Assembly (NCBI GenBank): GCA_001839685.1
Contig: MLAK01000553.1
Coordinates: forward strand, 74,057-90,356
Source: Tritrichomonas foetus
Taxonomy: Eukaryota > Parabasalia > Tritrichomonadida > Tritrichomonadidae
Direction of reading: 5' to 3'
Length of the DNA: 16,300 nt
Positions 7,292 through 15,718 of the stretch are shown here, in pieces. Both the position numbers and the translations under genes were made by a program. Every line of letters starts with the position of its first letter. Positions within the stretch are counted from its first letter, which is position 1. The notes below the pieces were generated by a model. It saw only the letters and a program-made list of their open reading frames with translations, was not told where the DNA came from and ran no database searches.

Positions 7292-8170
7292 TACCCAAAA
7301 TGGCACTTTTTTACACAACCTTATAATGTCTCAATTTTATCCTCATCGTAACTTTTTGAGTGTGTTTGAATTGGAATAAAATCATTTATGTGAATTCATT
7401 TTTAAAACATTTTATTATCAAAAAGAAATAATAGATTAATTTTATCAAAATTGAAGGGGAAAAGTCCCTCCTGTATATTTTATATATCACACAATGAGTT
7501 CATTGTAATGTATAGGACATATCTGCATGAAGGAAGGAGCCATCACTTTCAACATGAGAAAAATATATATTTTGTGTGCAGAAAAAAAGCTGCAAATCTT
7601 ATACGAATAATAGATTTATGTAATGAGATATAAATAAATAATGAGGCGTCCGTTATTTTTGTCCTCAATTTCTGAAGAATTTGATGACATATTTGTGAAG
7701 TCGATGGCTTAGATGATAAGATGTGATTATACTATGAGCGAAAGATACTCAATGCTCAATAAATCATTTTTATTTTCTTGTTTGGCCTCAGAATGTGACT
7801 TTTTCCGAAGATGTCAGTTAGAATTTTTTTATAATTGGTCGCTTTCAATTGTTTTCAAAATTTTTCATAAAAATTTTTTTTATTTCATGTGGCAAGCAAT
7901 TTTAAAATGATTACTATCGGCTAATTCAATTTTAGAATCATTCTTGTTGTTGTTTCAAGAAAAATTTTGGAACAAATAAGCGAGTGACGAATTCCATATT
8001 TTTTTCAGATCCGGATTGCTTTACAAATCATTATAATATAGTGTCTACAAAAGTCATATAAAAATATTATAGTTAGGCAAGATATTAAATTTACATAAAT
8101 AAAATTTTCTGTTAATAATCATCATAAAGTTTGAAAATCGACCACCAGCTCCATGTTGTGTTATGAAGTT
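7292..8170. other. Long AT-rich intergenic region, no gene called
   Basis: 879 bp lie between the start of the GTPase gene and the stop of the 482-aa gene; both genes are on the minus strand, so the GTPase promoter lies at the left end. On the minus strand CCATTTTGG about 12 nt before the GTPase ATG is a TCA-like initiator variant. Two plus-strand frames of 60 and 65 codons occur (7451-7633, with a non-ATG start, and 7713-7910). Both show AT-driven composition (Phe, Ile, Lys, Cys) and no motif, so neither is called. A small TGCAG/CTGCA hairpin lies near 7577-7595. No tRNA or other known RNA was recognised. Confidence 0.5.
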
Positions 8171-9619
8171 TTATGCTGCTTTAACATGTTTCCTTTCTGT
8201 TGGTGATTTCTTTGACTTTTTCTTTCCATGTCCACGGTGATGATTTACTTCTTTTTTCTGTTCCGTTTCGTTGATTTCTTGTGTTTCTTTATTTTGGTTT
8301 TCAGTAGTTAAATGGTCATGTTTAGTATTTTGTTGTTGTGCATTTTCTTGTTGCGTTTCATCTTTTTTATGTGGAATGAGATTATCCAGAAAATCTTCCA
8401 TATTTTTATCTAATCGCTTATCTAAGAAATCAAACTCACAACGAAGCTTGGGCTTGAAGCCAGATTGATGCACAACTCTTTTTGCAAACTTCTGAATCGG
8501 TTTTTCTATTACATTTGTTTCGAAGCTCGCTTTAGAAGCTGAAACAACTTTCTTGACCACAATTTTATCAGTCAAGCTATCAACAAGTGCTTGTGTGCGC
8601 ATTTCAAGTGTATGAATCAAATGTCTATTATTAAAAACAAATCCCGATTCTTTCTTTACCTTTCCTCTTGGTGTCCTTTTTCCTTTTATTTCCTTATTTT
8701 TCTTTGTTTCTTCAACTTTTTCGTTTTCAATGTTGTTTTGCTCTTTTCCATTATCAGCAATATCGCTATCATTAAATATGGTCAATTGAGTTTCATCATA
8801 TGAATAATCATTTTCTTCATGGATTGCAAACTCCAAGTTTTCGATTTCTTTGAATTCCTCTTTAACACATTTCGTTAAACAATTGAAGCCTTTTGTGAAT
8901 GATTTTCCATTAATTAGTGCCTCTGCTGCCTTCGCTGCTGCTGTATAGGGTCTGTTTTCCCGCCTGAGTGAATAATCAACCGGAATGAAAGCAAGAAGTG
9001 GTGCTGCAGCCTGCTCTGGTGTGTATGGAGGGACTGTCGGTAGTGCATTTAAAGCGGCACCTGGTGCGGCATTATCGGCATCTTCTATCTTGTTTGGATG
9101 TGGTGGAATGCTGATTCCGAGATTAACGACCGATGATATTGTGTCCAGTGACTGTGGCATTAAAGAAGCGAGAGGCGATTCGTAATCAATTGAAAAAAGA
9201 TAATTGTTTGCAATTCGATCCGCTTTTTTGGCAGGATTGACTTGATATTTGGGACGATTTGCTAATATGCGGATTGGAACGATAGATGGAATACCAAGAT
9301 GAGCGATAGATATATCTGTACCATTAAAGATTGCTTTTGAAAGAAATGTTTTCGATGTAAGTTCGATGCATTGATTAACGAGATTTTGGCGATGTTTTCC
9401 AAAGCGAAGATATTCTTTGATGACTCGTTTTCGATTGAATAATAGAATCATTCTGAACCATTTCCGTCTGAGCGTCTGTTTCTTTTTCTTTGCTTCGCGG
9501 ATTTGCTTTTCTCGTTGTGCAATTAATTGAATTTGTCGTTCTTGTTCTATTTCACTATCTTCATCGTAATCTTCACTAAGTGCCATTGTTGACAAAGTAA
9601 ATGACTCATCCGAACTCAT
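8171..9619 (-). CDS. Hypothetical 482-aa charged protein with basic coiled coil and polar tail
   Basis: Family not recognised. Residues 1-25 are acidic and Ser-rich (DYDEDSEIEQ). Residues about 25-75 form a strongly basic helix (REKQIREAKKKKQTLRRKWF), probably a coiled coil or nucleic-acid/tubulin-binding segment. Residues about 75-245 look ordered, with LGIPSIVPIRILANRP and YSLRRENRPYTAAAKAAEAL segments separated by an Ala/Pro-rich stretch. Residues 270-320 are acidic then basic (KRTPRGKVKKES), resembling a nuclear localisation signal. Conserved-looking patches follow near NRHLIHTLEMRTQALVDSL and RCEFDFLDKRLDKNMEDFL. The last 65 residues are Gln/Asn/Lys/Glu-rich and end in a Lys-rich tail. 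There are no membrane segments or catalytic motifs. The start is ATG at 9619, the first in frame. The TAA stop runs into TAAAA. The size and even coding character make it a real gene; function is unknown. Confidence 0.85.
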   Translation of the reverse strand: MSSDESFTLSTMALSEDYDEDSEIEQERQIQLIAQREKQIREAKKKKQTLRRKWFRMILLFNRKRVIKEYLRFGKHRQNLVNQCIELTSKTFLSKAIFNGTDISIAHLGIPSIVPIRILANRPKYQVNPAKKADRIANNYLFSIDYESPLASLMPQSLDTISSVVNLGISIPPHPNKIEDADNAAPGAALNALPTVPPYTPEQAAAPLLAFIPVDYSLRRENRPYTAAAKAAEALINGKSFTKGFNCLTKCVKEEFKEIENLEFAIHEENDYSYDETQLTIFNDSDIADNGKEQNNIENEKVEETKKNKEIKGKRTPRGKVKKESGFVFNNRHLIHTLEMRTQALVDSLTDKIVVKKVVSASKASFETNVIEKPIQKFAKRVVHQSGFKPKLRCEFDFLDKRLDKNMEDFLDNLIPHKKDETQQENAQQQNTKHDHLTTENQNKETQEINETEQKKEVNHHRGHGKKKSKKSPTERKHVKAA

Positions 9620-10193
9620 TTTCGTCGCAAAAATCTTTCTAATTAACGGTTTAGATTTTCATGAATTGACCTAATGGTGAATTTGATTTGACCTTTAGTT
9701 TATATTAACATAGATTACACAAGTAGATATTGATTTTAAAAGATACAAATTATTTTATCTAAAGCTGATGCCTAATTTAATACAAAGACCTATCTCTTTT
9801 TCAAAGTCACAACATTGTATGCTTTTTTTGGATATATATTGTTATTTGTATACAAAAATAGTTATGATATTGATGCTCTGATGTTCAAGCATCACAGTAG
9901 TTTTTATATTAAAAATGATTTCATGTTAATATTTAACTTTCACGTCGATAATGATGAAATGAATCTCTTTGAAAGTTGTTTCAATTGCCTTTATTTCTGA
10001 AACACATTATTATAATAGAGTATAATATAATCATAAATCAGTATAGTAGAATTTCATCAGCATTACTGGATGATAACGAAAATTTGTGAAATAATTTGAA
10101 TTGAAATTTGGTCGATAGACAAATTTATTCACCTTTTATTTTCAATGATCGCGATGACTTTTTCAATCTTCCCCAAAAAAATCGATCACTTTT
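9620..10193. promoter_or_regulatory. Divergent promoter region for the 482-aa and 5-alpha-reductase genes
   Basis: 574-bp AT-rich spacer. Near the 482-aa start it holds AACGGTTT (9645-9652, Myb-type core), AATTGACC (9664-9671) and TTTGACCTTTA (9687-9697, identical to 5126-5136). On the other side, TCACTTTT at 10186-10193 matches the trichomonad initiator core TCAYTWY and abuts the ATG at 10194, giving a leader of about 6 nt. An inverted repeat AAATTTG/CAAATTT (10104-10110 and 10120-10126) lies about 70 bp upstream of that start. A 61-codon frame at 9815-10000 has a non-ATG start and AT-driven composition, and is not called. Confidence 0.45.
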
Positions 10194-10982
10194 ATGCTGA
10201 CAAACTTTTTTGATGCACTTCAATCAGAGGAAGGGTTCAATTCTTTTATACAAACGTCTATGATCATTGTTGGTGGACTTATTATCACACATCACATTCT
10301 CCCCTTTCAATACGGAAAATCTTATACGCGAGGAAAGTCGATACTGCACTTCGAAGTGCCCGACAAGATAGCGGTTATTCTCGTCCATATGAGCGGGCCT
10401 TCAATTTTTTTATATCTCTTCTATAAATATGATGAAAATTTATTATCAACACCGTCAATTTTATACTTGATTCATTATACCCATCGCGTTGTGATTTACC
10501 CATGGTTTCGAAGTCGCCATTCCCGACCCTGGCCCCTCGAAAGCATTCTGTTTTTTTCATCGACAAATTTTGTGGCTGGTCTGATTTTGGCACATTCAAT
10601 TATTTCCAAATTACAAACAAGAACAATCATTCTTCAGGTTTTGCTTTCATTGATTTTTTTGGCTTGCGCATTTTTGGCAGGCTACCATGATTATTACTTA
10701 TGCTCCTTGAGGCAGGTCGGCGAGAGCGGGTATAGAATACCATCCTGGATATGCTTCAACTGGGTTTCTTGTCCACACTACACGTTTGAATTAATCGAAT
10801 GGTTCTTTTTTGGATTCTTTATAAAAATGAATGAAAGAATTCTTTTCTGGTTAATCGAATTTTTGAATCTATCGATTAGGGCATCGTCGTCAACTGCAGC
10901 TTACCACAAACTGTTTCTATCAAAATATCCGAAAAGGAAGAATTTGATTCTGCCGATTTTTTACTCGCCTGTTTCAATGTAG
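10194..10982 (+). CDS. Steroid 5-alpha-reductase family integral membrane reductase (SRD5A1/DET2-like)
   Basis: 262-aa membrane protein, the usual length for SRD5A1/DET2. The family order is clear: N-terminal TM helix (18-37), YGKSYTRG (40-47), a VPDKIA helix (55 on), LIHYTHRVVIYP (92-103; family LHYFHR..VY), a GYHDYYLCSLR helix end (163-173), ESGYRIP (177-183), FNWVSCPHYTFELIEW (188-203) and the C-terminal YHKLFLSKYPKRKNLILPIFY (237-257). About seven TM helices are expected in the ER membrane. The family reduces enone or polyprenol double bonds with NADPH. The Gln-Glu pair that contacts substrate in human SRD5A2 (Gln56-Glu57, in a QELPS context) is not seen; the corresponding stretch reads VHMSGPS (64-70). 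The VSCPHYTFE phrase is also like enoyl-CoA reductase (TECR) and polyprenol reductases, so the substrate is open. The start is ATG at 10194, directly after an initiator. TAG stop. Confidence 0.85.
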   Translation: MLTNFFDALQSEEGFNSFIQTSMIIVGGLIITHHILPFQYGKSYTRGKSILHFEVPDKIAVILVHMSGPSIFLYLFYKYDENLLSTPSILYLIHYTHRVVIYPWFRSRHSRPWPLESILFFSSTNFVAGLILAHSIISKLQTRTIILQVLLSLIFLACAFLAGYHDYYLCSLRQVGESGYRIPSWICFNWVSCPHYTFELIEWFFFGFFIKMNERILFWLIEFLNLSIRASSSTAAYHKLFLSKYPKRKNLILPIFYSPVSM

Positions 10983-11659
10983 TGAATATTCATGCTCACA
11001 TGGAATTGTATTTTTTGTTCGTAATAAACAATCGCCTATTTCAATTTTTTATTTTTTTATTATTGATATTTCATGTATTGGAATTAAATCAAACCCTTCA
11101 AAAATTAGAAATAAATTGATTAATTCAAGATTTGTTTTTCCAATAAATATTAGTGAAAAATAAAAATATAGTGGAAAATCAAGAAGATTGAGTACATAAT
11201 TTATTATAAAATATACACAATTACCATAAGCATACAATTCATCGAAAGTTATAAAAAAACAACAAATTATATTATTCTTGATCACATATGAATATATTTT
11301 GCTACTTGAAATAATGTGAATATGATGAAACAAATAAACCTCGTATTTATAGATGGGAAATATTGGATCAAATGAAATCTGATTTTATTTAAAAGATATG
11401 AATGAATGAATGAATGAATTTGATTATATCGCTTTTTTTTACAGCATTTGTTAAATGTGAGTGGCATTATAACAAACATTCTTCATAGGAAGATTCATAT
11501 CTGAAATTCGATTTTGTATCACCTCAAAAACAGTTTTTTTACATAACTAATAAAAAAGTGACAAAATTGTGAGAAAATACTTATGTGTTTTTCATCGTTT
11601 TTTTCAGAATCCAAATTCGGTTCAACCTACATTCAAAATTGACAAAGCTGGCCACAACA
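10983..11659. other. AT-rich intergenic region upstream of the peptidase gene
   Basis: The region lies between two plus-strand genes. GTAATAAACAA about 40 bp past the reductase stop may serve as poly(A) signal. It contains a tetranucleotide microsatellite at 11398-11419 (annotated separately). A 94-codon minus-strand frame (11049-11333) starts with TTG and is Phe/Ile/Tyr-rich, so it is treated as chance in AT-rich DNA. In the last 80 bp, TTCAAAATT near 11633 lies about 27 bp before the ATG and may be part of the start site. Confidence 0.5.
11398..11419. repeat. ATGA tetranucleotide microsatellite
   Basis: Five consecutive ATGA units plus two bases (ATGAATGAATGAATGAATGA then AT). It is a simple repeat in the intergenic spacer, about 240 bp upstream of the peptidase start. 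No function is inferred. Confidence 0.9.
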
Positions 11660-13195
11660 ATGTTTCTTCTCTTTTCAGCGCTTGTTTCTTGTAATCCGCC
11701 TCCAATTTTTGCGTGGCCACCACGTTATACTATCCGCGGTACTTGGAACGTTCCATATACCAACCTTTCGAACCCAATAACGATTGTCCACGAACCATCA
11801 CGTCAATACACCGATCAACTCAACGGACTCGAACGCATTTGGCAGACAACAGCCGAAGAACACCTCCACCGTAAAATCGTTGGTGCTGGTGATAAATTCG
11901 TTTGTTTTGGATATAACAAGCCCGCATCTGCTTGGGACCTCGAACTTGTTAAATTCCTTCCAGACTCAGAAGGCTTTGTTGCCCAGGAAGGTCTCTATGC
12001 TTACCGCGGCCGCTCATGCAACCTTTATATCAGAACAGAAGGAACAGACAAACCACAGACATGGAAACTCTACACAGATAATGCCACTGGATATCCAGTT
12101 GGTTATGTTGCCCAAGCCATTTCCGTCTTCTCATCCCACTACGACGTTTATGTATTAAATATCGACGAATTCATTCCAGAAACACTCCCAGGCGTCTGGG
12201 CTCTTCCAATCATGTGCCAGAATTCAGCCAGCCTTCCAGACGACCCATATCCATACTCTCAAATGAATCTCTTCCTTCCAGGAAAAGGAAGCTCCAACGC
12301 ATTCCAGAAACACCTCGAAACCCTCAAGACCCGTAAAGTCAACCACATTCCACGTTTCGCCCATCTTGATGCAAAAGAATGGATCCGCACGATTGCTGCC
12401 CGCAAGCCAAAGAGGAACCTCAGAAGCGATCTTGGCGAAGATGTCTGCCTTTCCAGCGAAGCCACAGCCAAAATTATTGAAAATGTTGACGCATCTGGTG
12501 AGGAATTCTCATGGCGCGACAACAAGGACTTCGTCGTTGTTGGACCACCACGTGACCAGGTCGCATGCGGATCATGCTGGGCATTCGGCACGGCAGAAGT
12601 TCTCGAGTCAGCATTCGCCATCAAGTCCAAGAAAGACACGCCAGTTATTTCCGTCAACCAAGTAATGGACTGCACTTGGGAGGGCCATAACTATGGATGC
12701 CAAGGTGGTGAAGTCAACTGGGCTCTCTCCGCCTATAAGAACAAGTCACTTCACATTGCCCACGAAAGTGCCTATCCATACCTCGGTGCTTCGGGCCTCT
12801 GCGAGAACAAGTACGTTTCACCAGACCAATATGGCCTCAAGACAATCGGAACAGTCGACCAATGCTATCACATCCCACGCACGAGGGAAATGATCAAGAA
12901 GGCTCTTAAGCACTTCGGTCCTCTCTCTATCGGAATTAACGTGGTCGAATCAATGTCCCTCTATGTCAGCGGTGCTTTCAACGACACAACTTGCACAGGC
13001 ACATCAAGCGATCTTGTTCACGCTGTTCTCCTCACTGGCTGGCGCGTCATGGACGGAATCGAAGTGTGGGAAGTGAAGAACTCTTGGTCCACATACTGGG
13101 GCGATGAAGGATACGTGTATATCCAATCAGAATACCCAGAGTGGAACTGTGGTGTAACAACAGACGCTGTTGCTGTTACTGTTAATCTCGACTAA
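11660..13195 (+). CDS. Secreted papain-family (C1A) cysteine peptidase with long N-terminal region, cfaD-like
   Basis: 511-aa peptidase from the ATG at 11660; an upstream in-frame GTG at 11585 is rejected because it would bury the signal peptide. Residues 1-18 (FLLFSALVSC core) are a signal peptide. The papain domain starts near residue 290. Gln300 (oxyanion hole), Cys306 in CGSCWAFG, His454 in VHAVLLTGW and Asn474 in KNSWSTYWGDEGY are all present, so it should be active. CQGG near 361-364 is the standard second cysteine motif. The pro-part is about 280 residues instead of the usual 100. It includes a YTIRGTWNVPY block just after the signal peptide and a GVWALP block, an arrangement recalled from Dictyostelium counting-factor-associated protein D and similar protist peptidases. 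It is likely lysosomal or secreted. Third positions are unusually C-rich compared with the neighbouring genes, suggesting high expression. The TAA stop overlaps TAAA, and AATAAAA follows 20 bp later. Confidence 0.92.
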   Translation: MFLLFSALVSCNPPPIFAWPPRYTIRGTWNVPYTNLSNPITIVHEPSRQYTDQLNGLERIWQTTAEEHLHRKIVGAGDKFVCFGYNKPASAWDLELVKFLPDSEGFVAQEGLYAYRGRSCNLYIRTEGTDKPQTWKLYTDNATGYPVGYVAQAISVFSSHYDVYVLNIDEFIPETLPGVWALPIMCQNSASLPDDPYPYSQMNLFLPGKGSSNAFQKHLETLKTRKVNHIPRFAHLDAKEWIRTIAARKPKRNLRSDLGEDVCLSSEATAKIIENVDASGEEFSWRDNKDFVVVGPPRDQVACGSCWAFGTAEVLESAFAIKSKKDTPVISVNQVMDCTWEGHNYGCQGGEVNWALSAYKNKSLHIAHESAYPYLGASGLCENKYVSPDQYGLKTIGTVDQCYHIPRTREMIKKALKHFGPLSIGINVVESMSLYVSGAFNDTTCTGTSSDLVHAVLLTGWRVMDGIEVWEVKNSWSTYWGDEGYVYIQSEYPEWNCGVTTDAVAVTVNLD

Positions 13196-13513
13196 AGAAC
13201 CATTATTTAATCTCATAAATAAAACACAATGATCTTGATGCACTCGAAATGCACCTTTTTTTTTTTTACTTAAACACATCATGAGTCACCATCATGAAAC
13301 CATCAATTCTGGTTTCTTCATTTGAGGCCAAATGATTCGCTCATTAAAAAGGGTTGGATGAAGCCAAGCAAAGAGAAAATGAGATGCTTTTTGGTTCATC
13401 AAAACCGCTGGATGGATTAGCTGCCAGCTACCAACGAAACTACAAATCAAAGAAAAATACAATAGAATGCTATGAAATTAAAGTGTCAATATTAATCAAA
13501 TTTAGCAATTTTT
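13196..13513. other. Intergenic spacer between convergent genes with palindrome-rich segment
   Basis: The region begins with the likely 3' end of the peptidase transcript (AATAAAA near 13218) and a T12 tract at 13256-13267. Positions 13275-13440 are clearly richer in G and C than other spacers and dense in small inverted repeats: GAAACC/GGTTTC (13296-13301 and 13311-13316), TCATTTG/CAAATGA (13318-13324 and 13329-13335), and TAGCTG-C-CAGCTA (13418-13430). CATCATGA occurs twice (13278-13285, 13290-13297). No protein frame of note and no recognised RNA family is present. It could be an uncharacterised non-coding RNA, or structured 3' UTR of either gene. Confidence 0.45.
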
Positions 13514-13978
13514 TTATGTAGAGTTTTGATTCCATGAGTCTTCAACACATTGTCTTACACGGCGCGAGTACTCTGGTCTATTTTCTGTGTAAAGTCTGGC
13601 AGCTTCAGCATTAGCTGGAGATGCAGGGTTTGGATCGGTCAAAAGTGATTGAATTGATGTTAAAATCGAAGAAATATCGTAGGCTGGCGACCAGTTATGC
13701 TGCAAGATATCTAAACAAATCGCTCCATTTCGATATACGTTTGGGTGGAAAATTGATGTTGTGAAGCGTACTTCTGGTGCCTCATGTGGATAGTTATCGT
13801 TAAAGGCCATTGTAAGCTTGAAAACGCCATCCTCCCAGTCTGAATCATCTGGTCCGAAAATAACGGCGTTCCATTTCATAATATTATCGGTTTCTGGTGC
13901 AGCAGTGATGTTTGCAGGTGGGTCGGCTTGGAGTTTTCGAAAATCACGAAGAAGACGGCGTCTTGCAGAGGATGACAT
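13514..13978 (-). CDS. Ubiquitin-conjugating enzyme E2, Rad6/UBE2A type
   Basis: 154-aa E2 enzyme, colinear with Rad6/UBE2A without gaps through the core. It begins with [15 protein letters not shown], the Rad6-type N terminus. HPN is at 78-80 and catalytic Cys88 lies in GAICLDIL, the same residue number as in yeast Rad6 and human UBE2[19 protein letters not shown] (96-113) and Ser120 in NPASPAN match the family. Rad6 transfers ubiquitin with partner E3s to PCNA after DNA damage, to histone H2B, and to N-end-rule substrates. There is no acidic tail like that of the yeast protein, so it resembles the animal form. ATG at 13978 is the first in frame. TAA is followed by AAAAA, giving TAAA. Upstream, TAACCGT (13995-14001) and TTGGTCA (13984-13990) resemble motifs before other genes here. 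It is convergent with the peptidase gene. Confidence 0.95.
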   Translation of the reverse strand: MSSSARRRLLRDFRKLQADPPANITAAPETDNIMKWNAVIFGPDDSDWEDGVFKLTMAFNDNYPHEAPEVRFTTSIFHPNVYRNGAICLDILQHNWSPAYDISSILTSIQSLLTDPNPASPANAEAARLYTENRPEYSRRVRQCVEDSWNQNST

Positions 13979-14523
13979 TATAATTGGTCAAAACTAACCG
14001 TCTATTTTGACTGAAAAAGTTGTTATTCATGAAAAACTCAGCTTAGATTTTATTCACCTCTTCGAGATATTTTCAGAGCATTTTTATATGTTTTGAATAG
14101 GTAAAGGTGAAAAAAAATTGGGTTACAATTGAATTAACTGGCAAAAAATAAAAAGAGAGAATTCCTAAGTTTCTCTGAAACTATTCCAAAAGGAAAACTA
14201 ATATGTAATGATTCTATCATCAAATGATCATTTGGGAAAAGTTGTCTACACCAGAGTTTCCTGCATAATGATGAATGAATTTATTTTCATTCAATCATTT
14301 AATAAATAAATAAAAGTATCTCATCTGAAGATGAACCAAATTATATAATTTTGAAACATTATTAAAAATATAGTTACTGTATTACATATTCATCTTTATA
14401 AAAAAATTTTGTCTTCTAAAAATGAAGAAAAGGCGCAATTAAAATTGAGACTAAAGATTACAACTTTTTCAGGATATATTCAAAATTAAATGGTTTATTT
14501 TGATTAATTTCTGAAAGGATTCA
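13979..14523. other. Rad6 promoter and AT-rich spacer, no gene seen
   Basis: The first 40 bp carry likely Rad6 promoter motifs (GGTCAAAACTAACCGTC at 13986-14002 on the plus strand). Further right there is a perfect 14-bp palindrome CAAATGATCATTTG (14221-14234) and a TGAATGA/TCATTCA inverted repeat around 14272-14293. The rest is AT-rich with frequent stops in all frames. No RNA gene was recognised. Confidence 0.5.
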
Positions 14524-14955
14524 TTGCCATACTTCGAAAAATTTTCTGGTTTTAGTTTTGGCGGTATTCTGATATATGCTCGTTCACAACTAAGTTGGCA
14601 CAATTATATGTCCAGCGGTCTTTATGTCTTACATGCTTCACTATTAAGCCATAATTACTTATGTAACCGAGGAAATGATCGAATTGAAAAATTAGAAGTC
14701 GAATTAAAAAAAATTGAAAAGATAGATTTTCTCATAATTGACAGGATATGAAGCAGCAAGATTGAATATCATCTTATCAAAAATATAGGCGAAATGCTTG
14801 ATTTCAAATTGCACGCAAGTGAATTTGAGACAATTGGCTGTAATTCAACAAGTAAGGAATTTGGACATGTCATCTTAGGATATCCAATTCACAAATATGT
14901 AGAGTCTATTTTCCCCAACTTTGGAACAATTTTTCCTCGATTTGAAATAAAATAG
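14524..14955 (+). pseudogene. Degenerate ORF interrupted by one in-frame TGA, family unknown
   Basis: One frame is open from just after a TGA at 14512-14514 to a TAG at 14953-14955, except for a single TGA at 14749-14751. The first part (75 codons, with no ATG near its start) contains YFEKFSGFSFGG and a Lys/Glu-rich helix (RIEKLEVELKKIEKI). The second part (67 codons) reads on in the same frame with balanced, protein-like composition: FKLHASEFETIGCN and GHVILGYPIHKYV. The upstream part of the same frame has several stops. This fits a decayed gene whose 5' end is lost. No family could be recognised. Alternatives are chance open frames, or a sequencing error at the TGA in this low-quality part of the assembly. 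Confidence 0.4.
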
Positions 14956-15658
14956 CCAAAAAATGGATATTCAATTTCGAATTTTTTTTTGGGTGTTTGT
15001 GCGATTTGGAGGTATGAAATCTTCAGGTATCACTTCCTTTTTATGTACTGATATTTTGATTTCGAGATCGTGAATGAATGCGGTAAAAAAGTTGTTTTGT
15101 CATTTTTGCTCTTCATGTATTTTCAGCTGAATCTAATTCTTGATATTATAATAAGAAATAAAAGTTTTCATTATTGAATATATCATTAACTTTAAATTTA
15201 ATGTACCATGAATTAGTTGGATAATCACTATCTTCAATTGTTAATTCTGAAATAATTTTATTTGATGATCAAAGAAAAGTACACAACCTATGCTTCTACG
15301 CTTATGATTTTATTTATATTTTCTCCATATAATTAGCATAATTAAAAAATAATATATCCAGAACATTAAGAGATTTTGTCTTTTTATTTTTGAGATATTC
15401 TTTGATTTAATAAAAAAAGGAAATTATGTATGTTGGCAAAGTTTGAAAAAAAATCTAAGTATCAATCTTTCGGAAAATTCAAATTTAATAAAACTGATGT
15501 ATTGCAAGATAAAATCGATAAAATTTTCCACATAGTAGGGATAATCAAGAGAAATATTTAGTAACTCTTTGATCTAGTGGAAAAGGCAAAATCTTTCATC
15601 TGCCTTGAGATTTTAGAAATAATGTGTAATTTCGATAATTGTAATCAAGCGAATTTAG
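14956..15658. other. AT-rich, gene-free region left of the inverted-repeat element
   Basis: 703 bp of AT-rich sequence with frequent stop codons on both strands and no recognisable gene, tRNA or tandem repeat. A weak inverted repeat AAAATCT/AGATTTT (15588-15594 and 15608-15614) lies about 45 bp left of the terminal-repeat arm. Confidence 0.5.
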
Positions 15659-15718
15659 GTTTCAAGAAGATTTTTTCTAGTAGTGAAAAATCGAGAACAC
15701 AAAATTCGACCACGCTAA
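15659..15718 (+). repeat. Left inverted terminal arm
   Basis: 60 bp, starting GTTTCAAGAAG and ending GACCACGCTAA. It pairs with 16241-16300 at 59 of 60 positions; the mismatch is at 15663 (C here, T in the reverse complement of the other arm). The match stops sharply on the inner side. Confidence 0.9.

Noticed and set aside
7713..7910. 65-aa plus-strand ORF with ATG start
   Set aside because: Composition is AT-driven (Phe, Cys, Lys, Ile), no motif and no clear promoter; probably chance.
11049..11333. 94-aa minus-strand frame in the spacer before the peptidase gene
   Set aside because: Non-ATG start and a Phe/Ile/Tyr-rich sequence expected by chance in AT-rich DNA.
11585..11659. N-terminal extension of the peptidase from an upstream GTG
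   Set aside because: Eukaryotic start should be ATG; the ATG at 11660 begins a proper signal peptide that the extension would bury.
12259..12893. Frames of 66-138 aa overlapping the peptidase gene
   Set aside because: Shadow frames of a codon-biased gene; no independent support.
13256..13267. T12 tract as an RNA polymerase III terminator
   Set aside because: No tRNA-like A/B boxes or known RNA upstream; the only nearby stem is a 4-bp TGCA match.
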